Below are positions 27,172-37,326 of a DNA stretch of 59,890 nucleotides, piece by piece (within the stretch, counting starts at the first letter, position 1; every line of letters begins with the position of its first letter). Source of the DNA: Nocardia takedensis NBRC 100417 (GTDB lineage Bacteria; Actinomycetota; Actinomycetes; Mycobacteriales; Mycobacteriaceae). The notes beneath the pieces are model-generated. The model searched no databases, had not been told where the DNA came from, and saw only the letters and a list, made by a program, of their open reading frames with translations. The stretch spans positions 1 to 59,890 of the forward strand of contig NZ_BAGG01000034.1 in the NCBI RefSeq assembly GCF_000308695.1. The letters are read 5' to 3'. A program made the translations under genes and the position numbers.

Positions 27172-27716
27172 GTAGGTCAGGCTACCCAGTCGGGTGCGCA
27201 GTCCCGGCGAACCCGCTGTCATGCCCACCGCACCCTCGCCAACTGCTGAGCAGCGCAGCATCGTGGCCGGCCGGCGTCACGGGAGGTGTCGTGATCGCGG
27301 CGGCGAATCCAGGGTGTACGTCCGCATCATCGGACTCGATGTGAGCTGTTCGCGTCCTTCCGCTTCTTCGTGGAAGTACACCGGCTCGGACCGATGACCG
27401 ACAGCGGCAGGCCGTGCGCGCTACAGACCGGCGGCAGGAGGCGATGTAGCGCCAACTCGAACCGGATCCAACCGGAGCGCGCGATGTGCCGGTCATCGGC
27501 ATCCGCACCAGCACGGCGGGCTCACTCATCCGAGTCGATCGCGATCCGCGAGCTCTGCTGTGTAACAGGTGAAATAGGCTTTTGCCAACACTCATGTTAC
27601 TAACCGCAATGTTAGTAACATTGCGGTTAGTAACATCCGGTACCGCCGTCAGCCGATGAACGACAACCAGGCGCGGCGCTGCGGCCTGACATGCCTCGGT
27701 GGTCGGGGGAACGCGG
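27172..27716. other. Non-coding stretch with possible gene relic
   Basis: No intact gene is convincing here. On the reverse strand a frame opens at ATG 27595, inside the palindrome at 27594-27636, and runs to 27182, but coding character jumps between frames; one shifted frame reads a plausible segment (WIRFELALHRLLPPVCSAHG). A decayed small gene is possible. The Septu promoter must lie near 27171-27300. Confidence 0.35.
27594..27636. promoter_or_regulatory. 43-bp palindrome with three phased GTTA(C/G)TAAC sites
   Basis: The 21-bp arms (27594-27614 and 27616-27636) are perfectly complementary around a single G. The element is built of three copies of a 9-bp palindrome, GTTACTAAC at 27596, GTTAGTAAC at 27611 and GTTAGTAAC at 27626, spaced exactly 15 bases apart. 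It is AT-rich in a GC-rich region and has no T-run, so an operator for a cooperative dimeric regulator is more likely than a terminator. Confidence 0.65.
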
Positions 27717-29678
27717 TCAGAAGCGGCCGCCGCGGCTGACTCGGCGGGAACCGGAGGAACCGCCGTAGCTGCCCGCGCTGTAGCCGGCGCGGCGGCCGCC
27801 GGAAGCTGCGCCGCGCAGGAGACCTTCGAGGAGGATGCCGCCCAGGACCGCGCCTGCTTGGGCGGAACCGGAAGGGGCGCGGGTGGATTCGTAGGCGCGC
27901 ACGCTGGTCTGGGCTTCCGTGAGGGCGCGGCCCGCGAGGTCGGCGGCGGTGCGGGCGTGGGTGAGGGCCTGGGTGGGGTCGGTGTCGGCGAGGCCGGTGG
28001 CGGTGTCGAGGTGGCGTTGGGCTTCGGAGAGGCGGGTGCGGGCGTCGGCGTCGACGCCGCCGCGGCGGGTGGTGATGAAGTCGGTGGCCGCGCCGAGGCG
28101 GGCGCGGGCGTCGGTGAGAGCTTGGTCGAGGCGGCGGCGCAGGTCCTCGGCGGCGAGTTTACGGTCGGTGGCGGCGGCGATCGCCTGGTCGAGCGCGCCG
28201 TCGGCGGCGACGGCGTCGTGGTAGGCGTCGAGCGGATTCGACGGCGCCGCGGCGGTGGCCGCGTCCAGCGCGGTCTGGGCGGTCACGCGCGCGGTGGCGA
28301 GTTCGGGCCCGCCGAAGACCGCGAGTTCGACGGCCGAGGCGATGTCGCGGCGCAGTTCGTCCAGGACGGCGGGCAGGCCGTCACGGGCCTGTTGGATGTT
28401 CGCGGCGGCGTTGTCGACGGCGTCCAGCAGGGTGCGGGCCTGGCCGATCGCGCCTTCGGCCGCGCGGATCGCGGCGACCGCCGCCCCCTGTCGACCGACC
28501 GGCCGCGCGACGGCGGCGCGTCCGGCGTCGATGTTCTGTTCCGCGAACGCGATTCGTTCCCGCGCCATGGCGACGTTGTCGCGGATCGGGGCGAGCACGC
28601 TCTCGGGCTGCTCGGCGCGCAACCGCGCGGATTCGGCTTCCGAGGCGGGCACCCGGCCGGTGAGTTCGACCAGATCCCTTGTCAGCGCGTCCAATCGGGC
28701 GGGCGCGTCGATGAGCAGGTCGCGCATGGCGTCGAATTCGGCTACGCGCGAGTCGAGTTCGTGATCGGCCCGCCCGACGACGCCGATCAGCTCCACCAGC
28801 AGGGTCCGCTGTTCCTCCGGCGTCTCGGGGATGTCGTCGTCGAGCCGCTGCCGGATCTGGAATGCCTGGGCGGCGGCGGCTTTCGCGTTGTCGAGGGCGG
28901 CGGTGAACGGCGCGGTGGCGGTGGCGCCGAATTCGCCGGTGGCCAGTTCGAGTTCCGCCGCGCTGGTCCGGATCGCGTCGTCGATCTCGACCAGCACCTC
29001 CCGCGACCGCACCTGCAACGCCTCCAGCGGGAGCGCCGCGAGCGCGGTGCTGTTGTCGGGGGCCAGGTTCCGCGCGGCCGCGACCGCGCTGCCGACCCGG
29101 TCGCGCGACCGTTTGCGCGACCACACCACCAGCCCGCCGACCGCCGCGACCACCACCAGCGCGAGGACGAGCAGCGTCCACCCGCTCACCCCGCCGGCGC
29201 GCAGGGCGGCGTTGAGCCCGTCGGCGGTGGCGATACCCGCGTCGGCCCAGCGGCTCTCGCGCAGCGCGGGCTCGACCTCGCGCACCAGCAGCGAATCCAG
29301 TTCGTCTCCGGTGACGCCGTCGGGCAGGTCGCCGTCGAACCAGTATTCGCGGGGTTGCGTGGCCACCGCCAGCAGCAGATCCCGTGGCCCGAACCGCGAT
29401 TCCCGCGCGGTCCGCTCGGCCCACGCCTGCGGGTCGAGGCCGTCGAAATCGCCGACGTAGGCGATCCACAGCCGGACCTGATGGTCGGCGTAGAGCTGGT
29501 CGACGGCGGCGCGGACCCGGTCGCCCTGGTCGCCTTCGAGCGCGCCCGCCGAATCCACCACGTAGGTGTCCAGCCGCGACGGAGGCTCGGCCGAGGCCAG
29601 GGGCGCGCCCGTCAGCAGCAGTGCGATCGACAGCGCGCCGAGCAGGAGGCGGACGGGGCGGAACGACGTCAGCGGCAT
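27717..29678 (-). CDS. TPM-domain membrane protein with long coiled coil (Rv2345-like)
   Basis: A 653-residue protein: signal peptide (LLLGALSIALLLTGAPLASA), an extracytoplasmic TPM domain (VVDSAGALEGDQGDRVRAAVDQLYADHQVRLWIAYVGDFDGLDPQAWAERTARESRFG), one membrane helix (TLLVLALVVVAAVGGLVVW), about 400 residues of Ala-rich coiled coil in the cytoplasm, and a Gly/Ser/Arg tail. Size and position match Rv2345. TPM domains are linked to membrane-associated phosphatase or repair functions, but the role here is unknown. Confidence 0.85.
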   Translation of the reverse strand: MPLTSFRPVRLLLGALSIALLLTGAPLASAEPPSRLDTYVVDSAGALEGDQGDRVRAAVDQLYADHQVRLWIAYVGDFDGLDPQAWAERTARESRFGPRDLLLAVATQPREYWFDGDLPDGVTGDELDSLLVREVEPALRESRWADAGIATADGLNAALRAGGVSGWTLLVLALVVVAAVGGLVVWSRKRSRDRVGSAVAAARNLAPDNSTALAALPLEALQVRSREVLVEIDDAIRTSAAELELATGEFGATATAPFTAALDNAKAAAAQAFQIRQRLDDDIPETPEEQRTLLVELIGVVGRADHELDSRVAEFDAMRDLLIDAPARLDALTRDLVELTGRVPASEAESARLRAEQPESVLAPIRDNVAMARERIAFAEQNIDAGRAAVARPVGRQGAAVAAIRAAEGAIGQARTLLDAVDNAAANIQQARDGLPAVLDELRRDIASAVELAVFGGPELATARVTAQTALDAATAAAPSNPLDAYHDAVAADGALDQAIAAATDRKLAAEDLRRRLDQALTDARARLGAATDFITTRRGGVDADARTRLSEAQRHLDTATGLADTDPTQALTHARTAADLAGRALTEAQTSVRAYESTRAPSGSAQAGAVLGGILLEGLLRGAASGGRRAGYSAGSYGGSSGSRRVSRGGRF

Positions 29679-29728
29679 GCCATGAATGTATCCCCGGATC
29701 GGCGCGCGGAAGTGGTTAGCATCGGGGT

Positions 29729-30406
29729 GTGATCACGATCGAGCGCCCCTACACCGGCCACGTGTCCCCCGGATCGAATCCGCAACAACGCGACATCCCG
29801 GAGGCCCGCATCGTCAAGATGTCGGTCGGCCCGATGGACAACAACTGCTATCTCGTCCAGGACGCCGCGACCGGCGCGGCCCTGCTCATCGATGCCGCCA
29901 ACGAGCCCGACCGCCTCGCCGAGCTGATCGCCCAGGAAGCGCCCGGCAAGGTCCGCCTGATCGTCACCACCCACCAGCACGCCGACCACTGGCAGGCGCT
30001 GGAACCCACCAGCGAGGAGACCGGCGCTCCCACCGCGGCGCACGAACTCGACGCGGCCCCGCTGCCGGTCGTGCCGGACCGCCTGCTCGCCGACGGCGAC
30101 ACCGTCGAGATCGGCGAACTCCGCTTCGAGGTCATCCACCTCAGCGGCCACACTCCCGGTTCGGTCACCCTCGCCCTCACCGATCCCTCCGGCCGCACCC
30201 ACCTGTTCACCGGCGACTCCCTGTTCCCGGGCGGCGTCGGCAAGACCGCGGGCCCGACGGAGTTCACTTCCCTGCTGAACGACGTCACCGACAAGCTCTT
30301 CGAACGCTACGGCGACGACACGGTCATCTACCCCGGGCACGGCGATGACACCACTCTCGGCGCGGAACGTCCGCACCTGGACGAATGGCGCGAGCGCGGG
30401 TGGTGA
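29729..30406 (+). CDS. Metallo-beta-lactamase-fold hydrolase (glyoxalase II-like)
   Basis: A 225-residue MBL-fold hydrolase. The metal motif is THQHADHW (HxHxDH), further ligands are HLSGHTPGS and TGDSLFPGGVGKT, and the final His is in VIYPGHGDDTT. This pattern is typical of glyoxalase II-like thioester hydrolases; the true substrate is not known. The start is GTG 29729. It stands 84 bases upstream of the glycosyltransferase operon. Confidence 0.85.
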   Translation: MITIERPYTGHVSPGSNPQQRDIPEARIVKMSVGPMDNNCYLVQDAATGAALLIDAANEPDRLAELIAQEAPGKVRLIVTTHQHADHWQALEPTSEETGAPTAAHELDAAPLPVVPDRLLADGDTVEIGELRFEVIHLSGHTPGSVTLALTDPSGRTHLFTGDSLFPGGVGKTAGPTEFTSLLNDVTDKLFERYGDDTVIYPGHGDDTTLGAERPHLDEWRERGW

Positions 30407-30490
30407 TCGGGTAGTCGGATACGCCCGCCGGACGGGCCCGCACCTGGGACCATCGTGGTGCGGGCAAGTGACGGCGCGAAGGGGTGAGCG

Positions 30491-31363
30491 ATGCGCGGAG
30501 GCACCGATCGGCGGATCTTCGTGCAGATCCCCGCCTACCGGGACGCCGAACTGGCTCCCACGCTGCACAGCCTCTACGACAACGCCGCCGATCCGGCCGC
30601 GCTGCGCACCTGTGTGGTGTGGCAGTACGGGCCGGGGGAGGGGCTGCCGGAACCCACGACGGCGTTGCCGAATCTCGACCTCGTCGCGGTGCCCGCCGAG
30701 CGGTCCGAGGGATGCAATTGGGCGCGCGCCATCGCGCAGCGCCGCTGGGACGGGGAGCCCTACACGCTGCTCATCGACTCCCACCACCGATTCGCGCCCG
30801 GCTGGGATCGGCGGTTGATCGACATGTACGAGCGGTTGGCGCGCACGGGTGTGTCGAAACCGCTGCTGACCGCCTACCTGCCGCCCTACGAACCCGGCGA
30901 TTCCCGCCGCGGCACGACACCGACCAAACTCGGCCCCTACCGCCGGCAACGCGGACTGCTGGTGCGGTTGATGAGCTATCCGCTGCCGCACGCACCGCGA
31001 CAGGGGCCGGTGCCCGCCGAATTCCTCTCGCTGCACTTCGTCTTCACCGCGGGCCGTTTCGCCGAGGAGGTGAGTTTCGACCCCGAGGTCTACTTCCTAG
31101 GCGACGAGGTCGCGACCTCCCTGCTGTGCTACACCCACGGCTACGACCTGTTCCATCCGCACGTCGTCGTCGGCTGGCACCGGTATCGCCGCACCGAACG
31201 CGTCGCGCACTGGGACGACCACCCGGATTGGGTCGCGCGCCAGGAACATTCGTTCGAAAGGTTGCGGGCGCTGTTCACCGGTCGGCTGCCTGATCATCTG
31301 GGGTCGGTGCGCGGGATCGCCGACTTCGAAGCCGCCATCATGACCGAGTTGGTCGCGCGGTGA
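30491..31363 (+). CDS. GlcNAc glycosyltransferase, GT60/Skp1-Gnt1-like
   Basis: A 290-residue glycosyltransferase matching the GlcNAc family typified by the UDP-GlcNAc:hydroxyproline-polypeptide transferase of Dictyostelium Skp1. The motifs are the opening RIFVQIPAYRDAELAPTLHSLY, CNWARAIAQRRW, the DxD-like metal motif IDSHHRF (D96-S-H98), GDE at 204-206, and WHRYRR near 229-234. There is no membrane segment, so it should act in the cytoplasm. ATG 30491 follows GAAGGGG. Its stop overlaps the start of a prolyl-4-hydroxylase-like gene by 4 bases, which supports hydroxyproline as acceptor (inference). Confidence 0.8.
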   Translation: MRGGTDRRIFVQIPAYRDAELAPTLHSLYDNAADPAALRTCVVWQYGPGEGLPEPTTALPNLDLVAVPAERSEGCNWARAIAQRRWDGEPYTLLIDSHHRFAPGWDRRLIDMYERLARTGVSKPLLTAYLPPYEPGDSRRGTTPTKLGPYRRQRGLLVRLMSYPLPHAPRQGPVPAEFLSLHFVFTAGRFAEEVSFDPEVYFLGDEVATSLLCYTHGYDLFHPHVVVGWHRYRRTERVAHWDDHPDWVARQEHSFERLRALFTGRLPDHLGSVRGIADFEAAIMTELVAR

Positions 31364-31986
31364 TCGCCGAGGTCGAGCGGGTCCGCGTCCGGCTCGACCG
31401 GGACCGGTTGGTCGTCGTGGACGGTTTCCTGGACGCGGCGACCTGCGCGGTGATCGCGGAGGATCTGACCTACGCGCTGTGGCGACCGAGCCGCGTCGCC
31501 TATCCGCGTGACGACGGCGGCACCGAGGAGCGCCGCACCGTGCGCCGCAGCAGCCTCTCGACCGGCGAACAGTGGTTCGGGACGCCCATCGTGCCGCTGC
31601 TGGCCGATCTCACCGCCCGAATCTGCGCCCTGATCGATGCCGATCCCTTCCGTCTGGAACCTTGGCAGGCGGTCGACTACCGCCCGGGCGATCAATTCGA
31701 CCTGCACCACGACGCGGGCGACCGCGACGACCAACCGGCCCGCGATCGCGACGTCACCATATTGGTGCACATGTGCACCGCCCAGGCGGGCGGGGCGACG
31801 GCCTTCCCGCGCCTCGGCCGTCGCGTACGGGCCGAAACCGGCCGACTCCTGTTGTGGCGCAACCTGATCGACGGCCGCCCGGACCCAGCACTGGTGCACG
31901 CCGCCGAACCCCTGCTCGACGGACGCAAGCTCATCCTGACGACCTGGGCGCACCGCGCCCCAGCCCACGGAAGGGAACACCCGTGA
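31360..31986 (+). CDS. Prolyl-4-hydroxylase-like 2-oxoglutarate/Fe(II) dioxygenase
   Basis: A 208-residue double-stranded beta-helix dioxygenase of the P4H alpha-subunit type. The iron ligands are H116 and D118 in YRPGDQFDLHHDAG and H170 in HAAEPLLDGRKLILTTW; K180 in that motif is the expected 2-oxoglutarate contact. The HxxxPxxxGxKxxxxxW spacing is the P4H signature. It overlaps the GT60-like gene upstream and the small Pro-rich gene downstream by 4 bases each, so the three are translationally coupled. Predicted activity is hydroxylation of proline in a protein; the likely substrate is the downstream product. Confidence 0.82.
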   Translation: MIAEVERVRVRLDRDRLVVVDGFLDAATCAVIAEDLTYALWRPSRVAYPRDDGGTEERRTVRRSSLSTGEQWFGTPIVPLLADLTARICALIDADPFRLEPWQAVDYRPGDQFDLHHDAGDRDDQPARDRDVTILVHMCTAQAGGATAFPRLGRRVRAETGRLLLWRNLIDGRPDPALVHAAEPLLDGRKLILTTWAHRAPAHGREHP

Positions 31987-32276
31987 CCACCTCACCCCAG
32001 AAGATCATCGACGCGGTCATCGCCAAACACGGACCCGTACTGGATCTGCGCGAATCCCCGGAGATCCTCATCGACATCCTCCAGCGCTATTCGCTGACCG
32101 AGGATCTCGACGGCGGCACGCCCGGCGGCGCACCCCCGCCGCCCCCGCCTCCGCCGCCCGCGTCGCTGCACCTCGAGCAGGAACCGACCACCCAGGAATT
32201 GCTGCGCGCGATCCTCGATCTGCGCCGCGAGGTGGGGTCCCTGCGCGCCCTGCTGGTTCGCGAGTCGGAAGGCTAG
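31983..32276 (+). CDS. Small protein with nine-proline run, candidate modification substrate
   Basis: A 97-residue cytoplasmic protein with three parts: an N-terminal helical region (KIIDAVIAKHGPVLDLRESPEILIDILQRYSL), a flexible segment with GGTPGGA followed by nine consecutive prolines (32133-32159), and a C-terminal amphipathic helix (ELLRAILDLRREVGSLRALLV) that could form a coiled coil. I do not recognise a family. GTG 31983 overlaps the dioxygenase stop by 4 bases. Its placement after a prolyl hydroxylase and a GT60-like transferase makes it the obvious substrate candidate (inference). Confidence 0.7.
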   Translation: MTTSPQKIIDAVIAKHGPVLDLRESPEILIDILQRYSLTEDLDGGTPGGAPPPPPPPPPASLHLEQEPTTQELLRAILDLRREVGSLRALLVRESEG

Positions 32277-32281
32277 TCGAG

Positions 32282-32315
32282 CGCGCCCGCACCACCTCCG
32301 GGCCGCGCGGGCGCG
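32282..32315. terminator. Hairpin between convergent genes
   Basis: CGCGCCCGC (32282-32290) and GCGGGCGCG (32307-32315) form a 9-bp stem around a 16-base loop, directly after the small Pro-rich gene and before the stop of the convergent UvrA-like gene. Confidence 0.5.
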
Positions 32316-32321
32316 AAAGAC

Positions 32322-34718
<2,397 letters not shown>

Positions 34719-34894
34719 GGGGGGTGTCTCCTCTGTCGGGTGGGCGGCTCGGGTGGTCTCCGGCGTCCCGGCGCATCGGTTCTGCGGTGCCTGCTCGGAC
34801 GGTCGGCGGCGGACTGGTTCGATCCAACCAGCAACGGGACTCGGACGACGGGGGATGGGGGGCCGAGTCGATCGCGTCGACCGCTACGAGCCGC

Positions 34895-35305
34895 TCAGCG
34901 CGTCTGCTGGATGCGGATCAGGTTGCCCGCTGGGTCGCGTACCGCGAAGTCGCGCACGCCGTAGGGCTGGTCGGTGGGTTCCTGGACGATCTCGGTGTCG
35001 CCCGCCTGGATGCGCTCGAAGGCGTCGTCGAGATCCTTCGTGGCGAGCAGGATGCCGCCGTAGGTGCCTTTGGCCATCATCTCCTCGATGGTGCGCCGCT
35101 CCTCGTCGGTGACGCCGGGGTCGACGGCGGGCGGGTGCAGCACGATGGAGGTGGCGGGCTGGTCGGCGGGGCCGACGGTGATCCAGCGCAGCCCCTGGTA
35201 GCCGACGTCGTTGCGGACCTCGAAGCCGAGGGTGTCGCGGTAGAAGGCCAGCGCGGCGTCGGGGTCGTTGTGCGGCAGGAAGCTCGAATGAATGGTGATG
35301 TTCAT
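34895..35305 (-). CDS. VOC-superfamily (glyoxalase/bleomycin-resistance-like) protein
   Basis: A 136-residue vicinal-oxygen-chelate protein: SSFLPHNDPDAALAFYRDTLGFEVRNDV, GYQGLRWITVG, and the C-terminal YGVRDFAVRDPAGNLIRIQQ. These proteins bind metal and act as small-molecule lyases, dioxygenases or resistance binders; the role here is unknown. ATG 35305 gives the usual family N-terminus. The neighbouring UvrA-like gene is in the same orientation but 176 bases downstream. Confidence 0.85.
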   Translation of the reverse strand: MNITIHSSFLPHNDPDAALAFYRDTLGFEVRNDVGYQGLRWITVGPADQPATSIVLHPPAVDPGVTDEERRTIEEMMAKGTYGGILLATKDLDDAFERIQAGDTEIVQEPTDQPYGVRDFAVRDPAGNLIRIQQTR

Positions 35306-35414
35306 GAAGAAAAGGCTAGTTGCGGCCGGGTAGCCCCCGCTTCTCGATTCCTGATCGTTGTGCGGAATTCTCGGACCCCGCACCGTCGCAGGTGAAACGT
35401 GTTCTAATTCTGCG

Positions 35415-36563
35415 GTGACCACCGCGGTATCCGGGACCTGCGATCGGGCCTTCGCCCCGGTCCGGGAACTGTTCGAGGCCAACCTGGCCGACGGCCTCGA
35501 CCGGGGAGCAGCCGTGGCCGTGTGCGTCGGCGGCCGACCCGTCGTCGACCTGTGGGGCGGCGTGGCCGACCACAAACAGGGCCGCGACTGGGAACGCGAC
35601 ACCCCGTGCGTGGTGTTCTCCTCCACCAAGGCCGTCACCGCGACCGCCGCGCTGCTCGTCGCCCAGGAACACGACCTGGACCTCGGCGCGCCCGTCACCG
35701 ACTGGTGGCCGGAATTCGGCGCGGCGGGCAAACAGGACACCACCGGCGAGGATCTGCTCACCCACCGCGCGGGCGTCCCGGCTTTCGACCGACCGGTCAC
35801 CCTGGACGAGGCCGCCGACCAGGCCACGGCCGCCGGCCTGCTGGCCGCCCAGACCCCGCTGTGGGAACCGGGGACCGAGCACGGCTACCACGCGTTGACC
35901 ATGGGCTGGCTGGCGGCCGAGATCGTCCGCCGCCACAACCGGACCCCGCTGCGCGAATTCGTCCGCGAACGTTTCGGCCCCGAACTCTGGATCGGCGCGT
36001 CGCCGGAGGTCATCGCCCGCGCCGCCCGCGTCGGTCAGCCTGCCCAGACCACCTGGTCCCCGGAGAACCTGCCGGGTGACGCCGACCAGGTCCGCCGCCT
36101 CGCCGCCGCCTTCACCGACCCCGAATCGCTGATCATGCGGGCCACCGGCAATCCCGCGGGCTCCTTCAACAACCCCGCCGTCCTCGCAGGCGGCTGGCCG
36201 GGCGCGGGCCTGGTCACCACCGCCCGCGCGCTGGCCGGCTTCTACCGCGACCTGCTGCGCGGCGAATTCCTCACCCCCGAACGCCTGCGCGAGGCCACCC
36301 GCGAACGGGTGCGTGGCCCGGACGCCGTGCTGCTGCTGGAAAGCGCCTACGGCCTCGGCTACATGCTGCCCTCACCCAACTTCCGGCTCCCCGCGGCGGC
36401 ACGGCACACCGCCTTCGGCCACCCCGGCGCGGGCGGGTCGATCGGCGTCGGCGACCTGGAGCACGACCTCGCCTTCGCGTTCGTGCCCAACCTGCTGCGC
36501 GACGGCCTCGCCGGCGACCGCCGGGCCCACGATCTGCTCGCGGCGGTCTACGCGGCCCTGTGA
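35415..36563 (+). CDS. Serine hydrolase of the beta-lactamase/EstB family
   Basis: A 382-residue class C beta-lactamase-fold protein. The catalytic Ser-Lys is in FSSTKAVTATAALL and the tyrosine motif is in HGYHALTMGW, the S-x-x-K/Y-x-x pattern of esterase-type members. There is no signal peptide, which argues for a cytoplasmic esterase rather than a secreted beta-lactamase. GTG 35415 is the best start. It is divergent from the VOC gene and is followed by a DUF218 protein. Confidence 0.82.
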   Translation: MTTAVSGTCDRAFAPVRELFEANLADGLDRGAAVAVCVGGRPVVDLWGGVADHKQGRDWERDTPCVVFSSTKAVTATAALLVAQEHDLDLGAPVTDWWPEFGAAGKQDTTGEDLLTHRAGVPAFDRPVTLDEAADQATAAGLLAAQTPLWEPGTEHGYHALTMGWLAAEIVRRHNRTPLREFVRERFGPELWIGASPEVIARAARVGQPAQTTWSPENLPGDADQVRRLAAAFTDPESLIMRATGNPAGSFNNPAVLAGGWPGAGLVTTARALAGFYRDLLRGEFLTPERLREATRERVRGPDAVLLLESAYGLGYMLPSPNFRLPAAARHTAFGHPGAGGSIGVGDLEHDLAFAFVPNLLRDGLAGDRRAHDLLAAVYAAL

Positions 36564-36624
36564 CCACGCCGAGGCGACCCCCGCCGTTCAGCGGAGTGTC
36601 GCGCACGCCTGGCAGACTTGGGGC

Positions 36625-37320
36625 GTGCGTACCCCACCCCAACCCGCCGCGCCCGGATCGGTCCGAGATTCCGGCGTGCCCAGAGGTTTCGGGGCGGGCG
36701 TGCTGCGGTGGATCGCGCGCCTGGTCGTCGGGGCGATCGTGGCCGGTGCGGTGCTGGTCGGCGGTACGGCGTTCCGGGTGTGGCAGGTCGCGCGGATCGA
36801 GGACTACGGCAAGGCCGACGCGATCGTGGTGCTCGGCGCGGCGCAATACTCCGGCACACCTTCTTCGGTGTTCGAGGCCCGACTGGACCAGGCGTACAAG
36901 CTGTTCCGGCTCGGCGTCGCCCCGACCGTGATCACCGTCGGCGGCAAACAGGAAGGCGACCTCTACACCGAGGCCGCCTCCGGCAAGAACTATCTGGAAT
37001 CGCGCGGCGTCCCGTCCGACCGCATCCTTGCGGTGGAGACCGGATCGGACACGCTGCGCAGCATCGAGGCCGTCGCCGCGCAGATGCATTCGCGCGGCCT
37101 CGACGCCGCCGTGCTGGTCAGCGATCCGTGGCATTCGCTGCGCACCCGCACCATGGCCCGCGACGCCGGTCTCGAGGCGTGGACCGCCCCCACCCGCACC
37201 GGCCCCGCCGTCTACACCCGCGAATCCCAGGCCCACGGCATCGCCCGGGAGACCGGCGCGCTGCTGTGGTACCAGCTGACCCATTTCTCCGCGGACTTCC
37301 AATACGACGCGGGCCAGTGA
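36625..37320 (+). CDS. DUF218 (SanA/YdcF-like) membrane-anchored protein
   Basis: A 231-residue protein with one N-terminal membrane helix (VLRWIARLVVGAIVAGAVLVGGTAF) and a DUF218 domain (KADAIVVLGAAQYSGTPSSVFEARLDQAYKLFRLGVAPTVITVGG...ASGKNYLESRGVPSDRI...VLVSDPWHSLRTRTMARDAGL). Members are linked to envelope barrier functions and cofactor binding, not to a settled reaction. GTG 36625 is chosen. The dgt gene starts 6 bases after its stop. Confidence 0.82.
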   Translation: MRTPPQPAAPGSVRDSGVPRGFGAGVLRWIARLVVGAIVAGAVLVGGTAFRVWQVARIEDYGKADAIVVLGAAQYSGTPSSVFEARLDQAYKLFRLGVAPTVITVGGKQEGDLYTEAASGKNYLESRGVPSDRILAVETGSDTLRSIEAVAAQMHSRGLDAAVLVSDPWHSLRTRTMARDAGLEAWTAPTRTGPAVYTRESQAHGIARETGALLWYQLTHFSADFQYDAGQ

Positions 37321-37326
37321 GATCCG

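Noticed and set aside
27594..27636. Rho-independent terminator at the triple palindrome
   Set aside because: The stem is AT-rich, has no T-run, and is made of phased repeats, which fits protein binding better.
35415..36563. Antibiotic-resistance beta-lactamase
   Set aside because: The fold and S-x-x-K are present, but there is no signal peptide and the motifs fit esterase-type members better.
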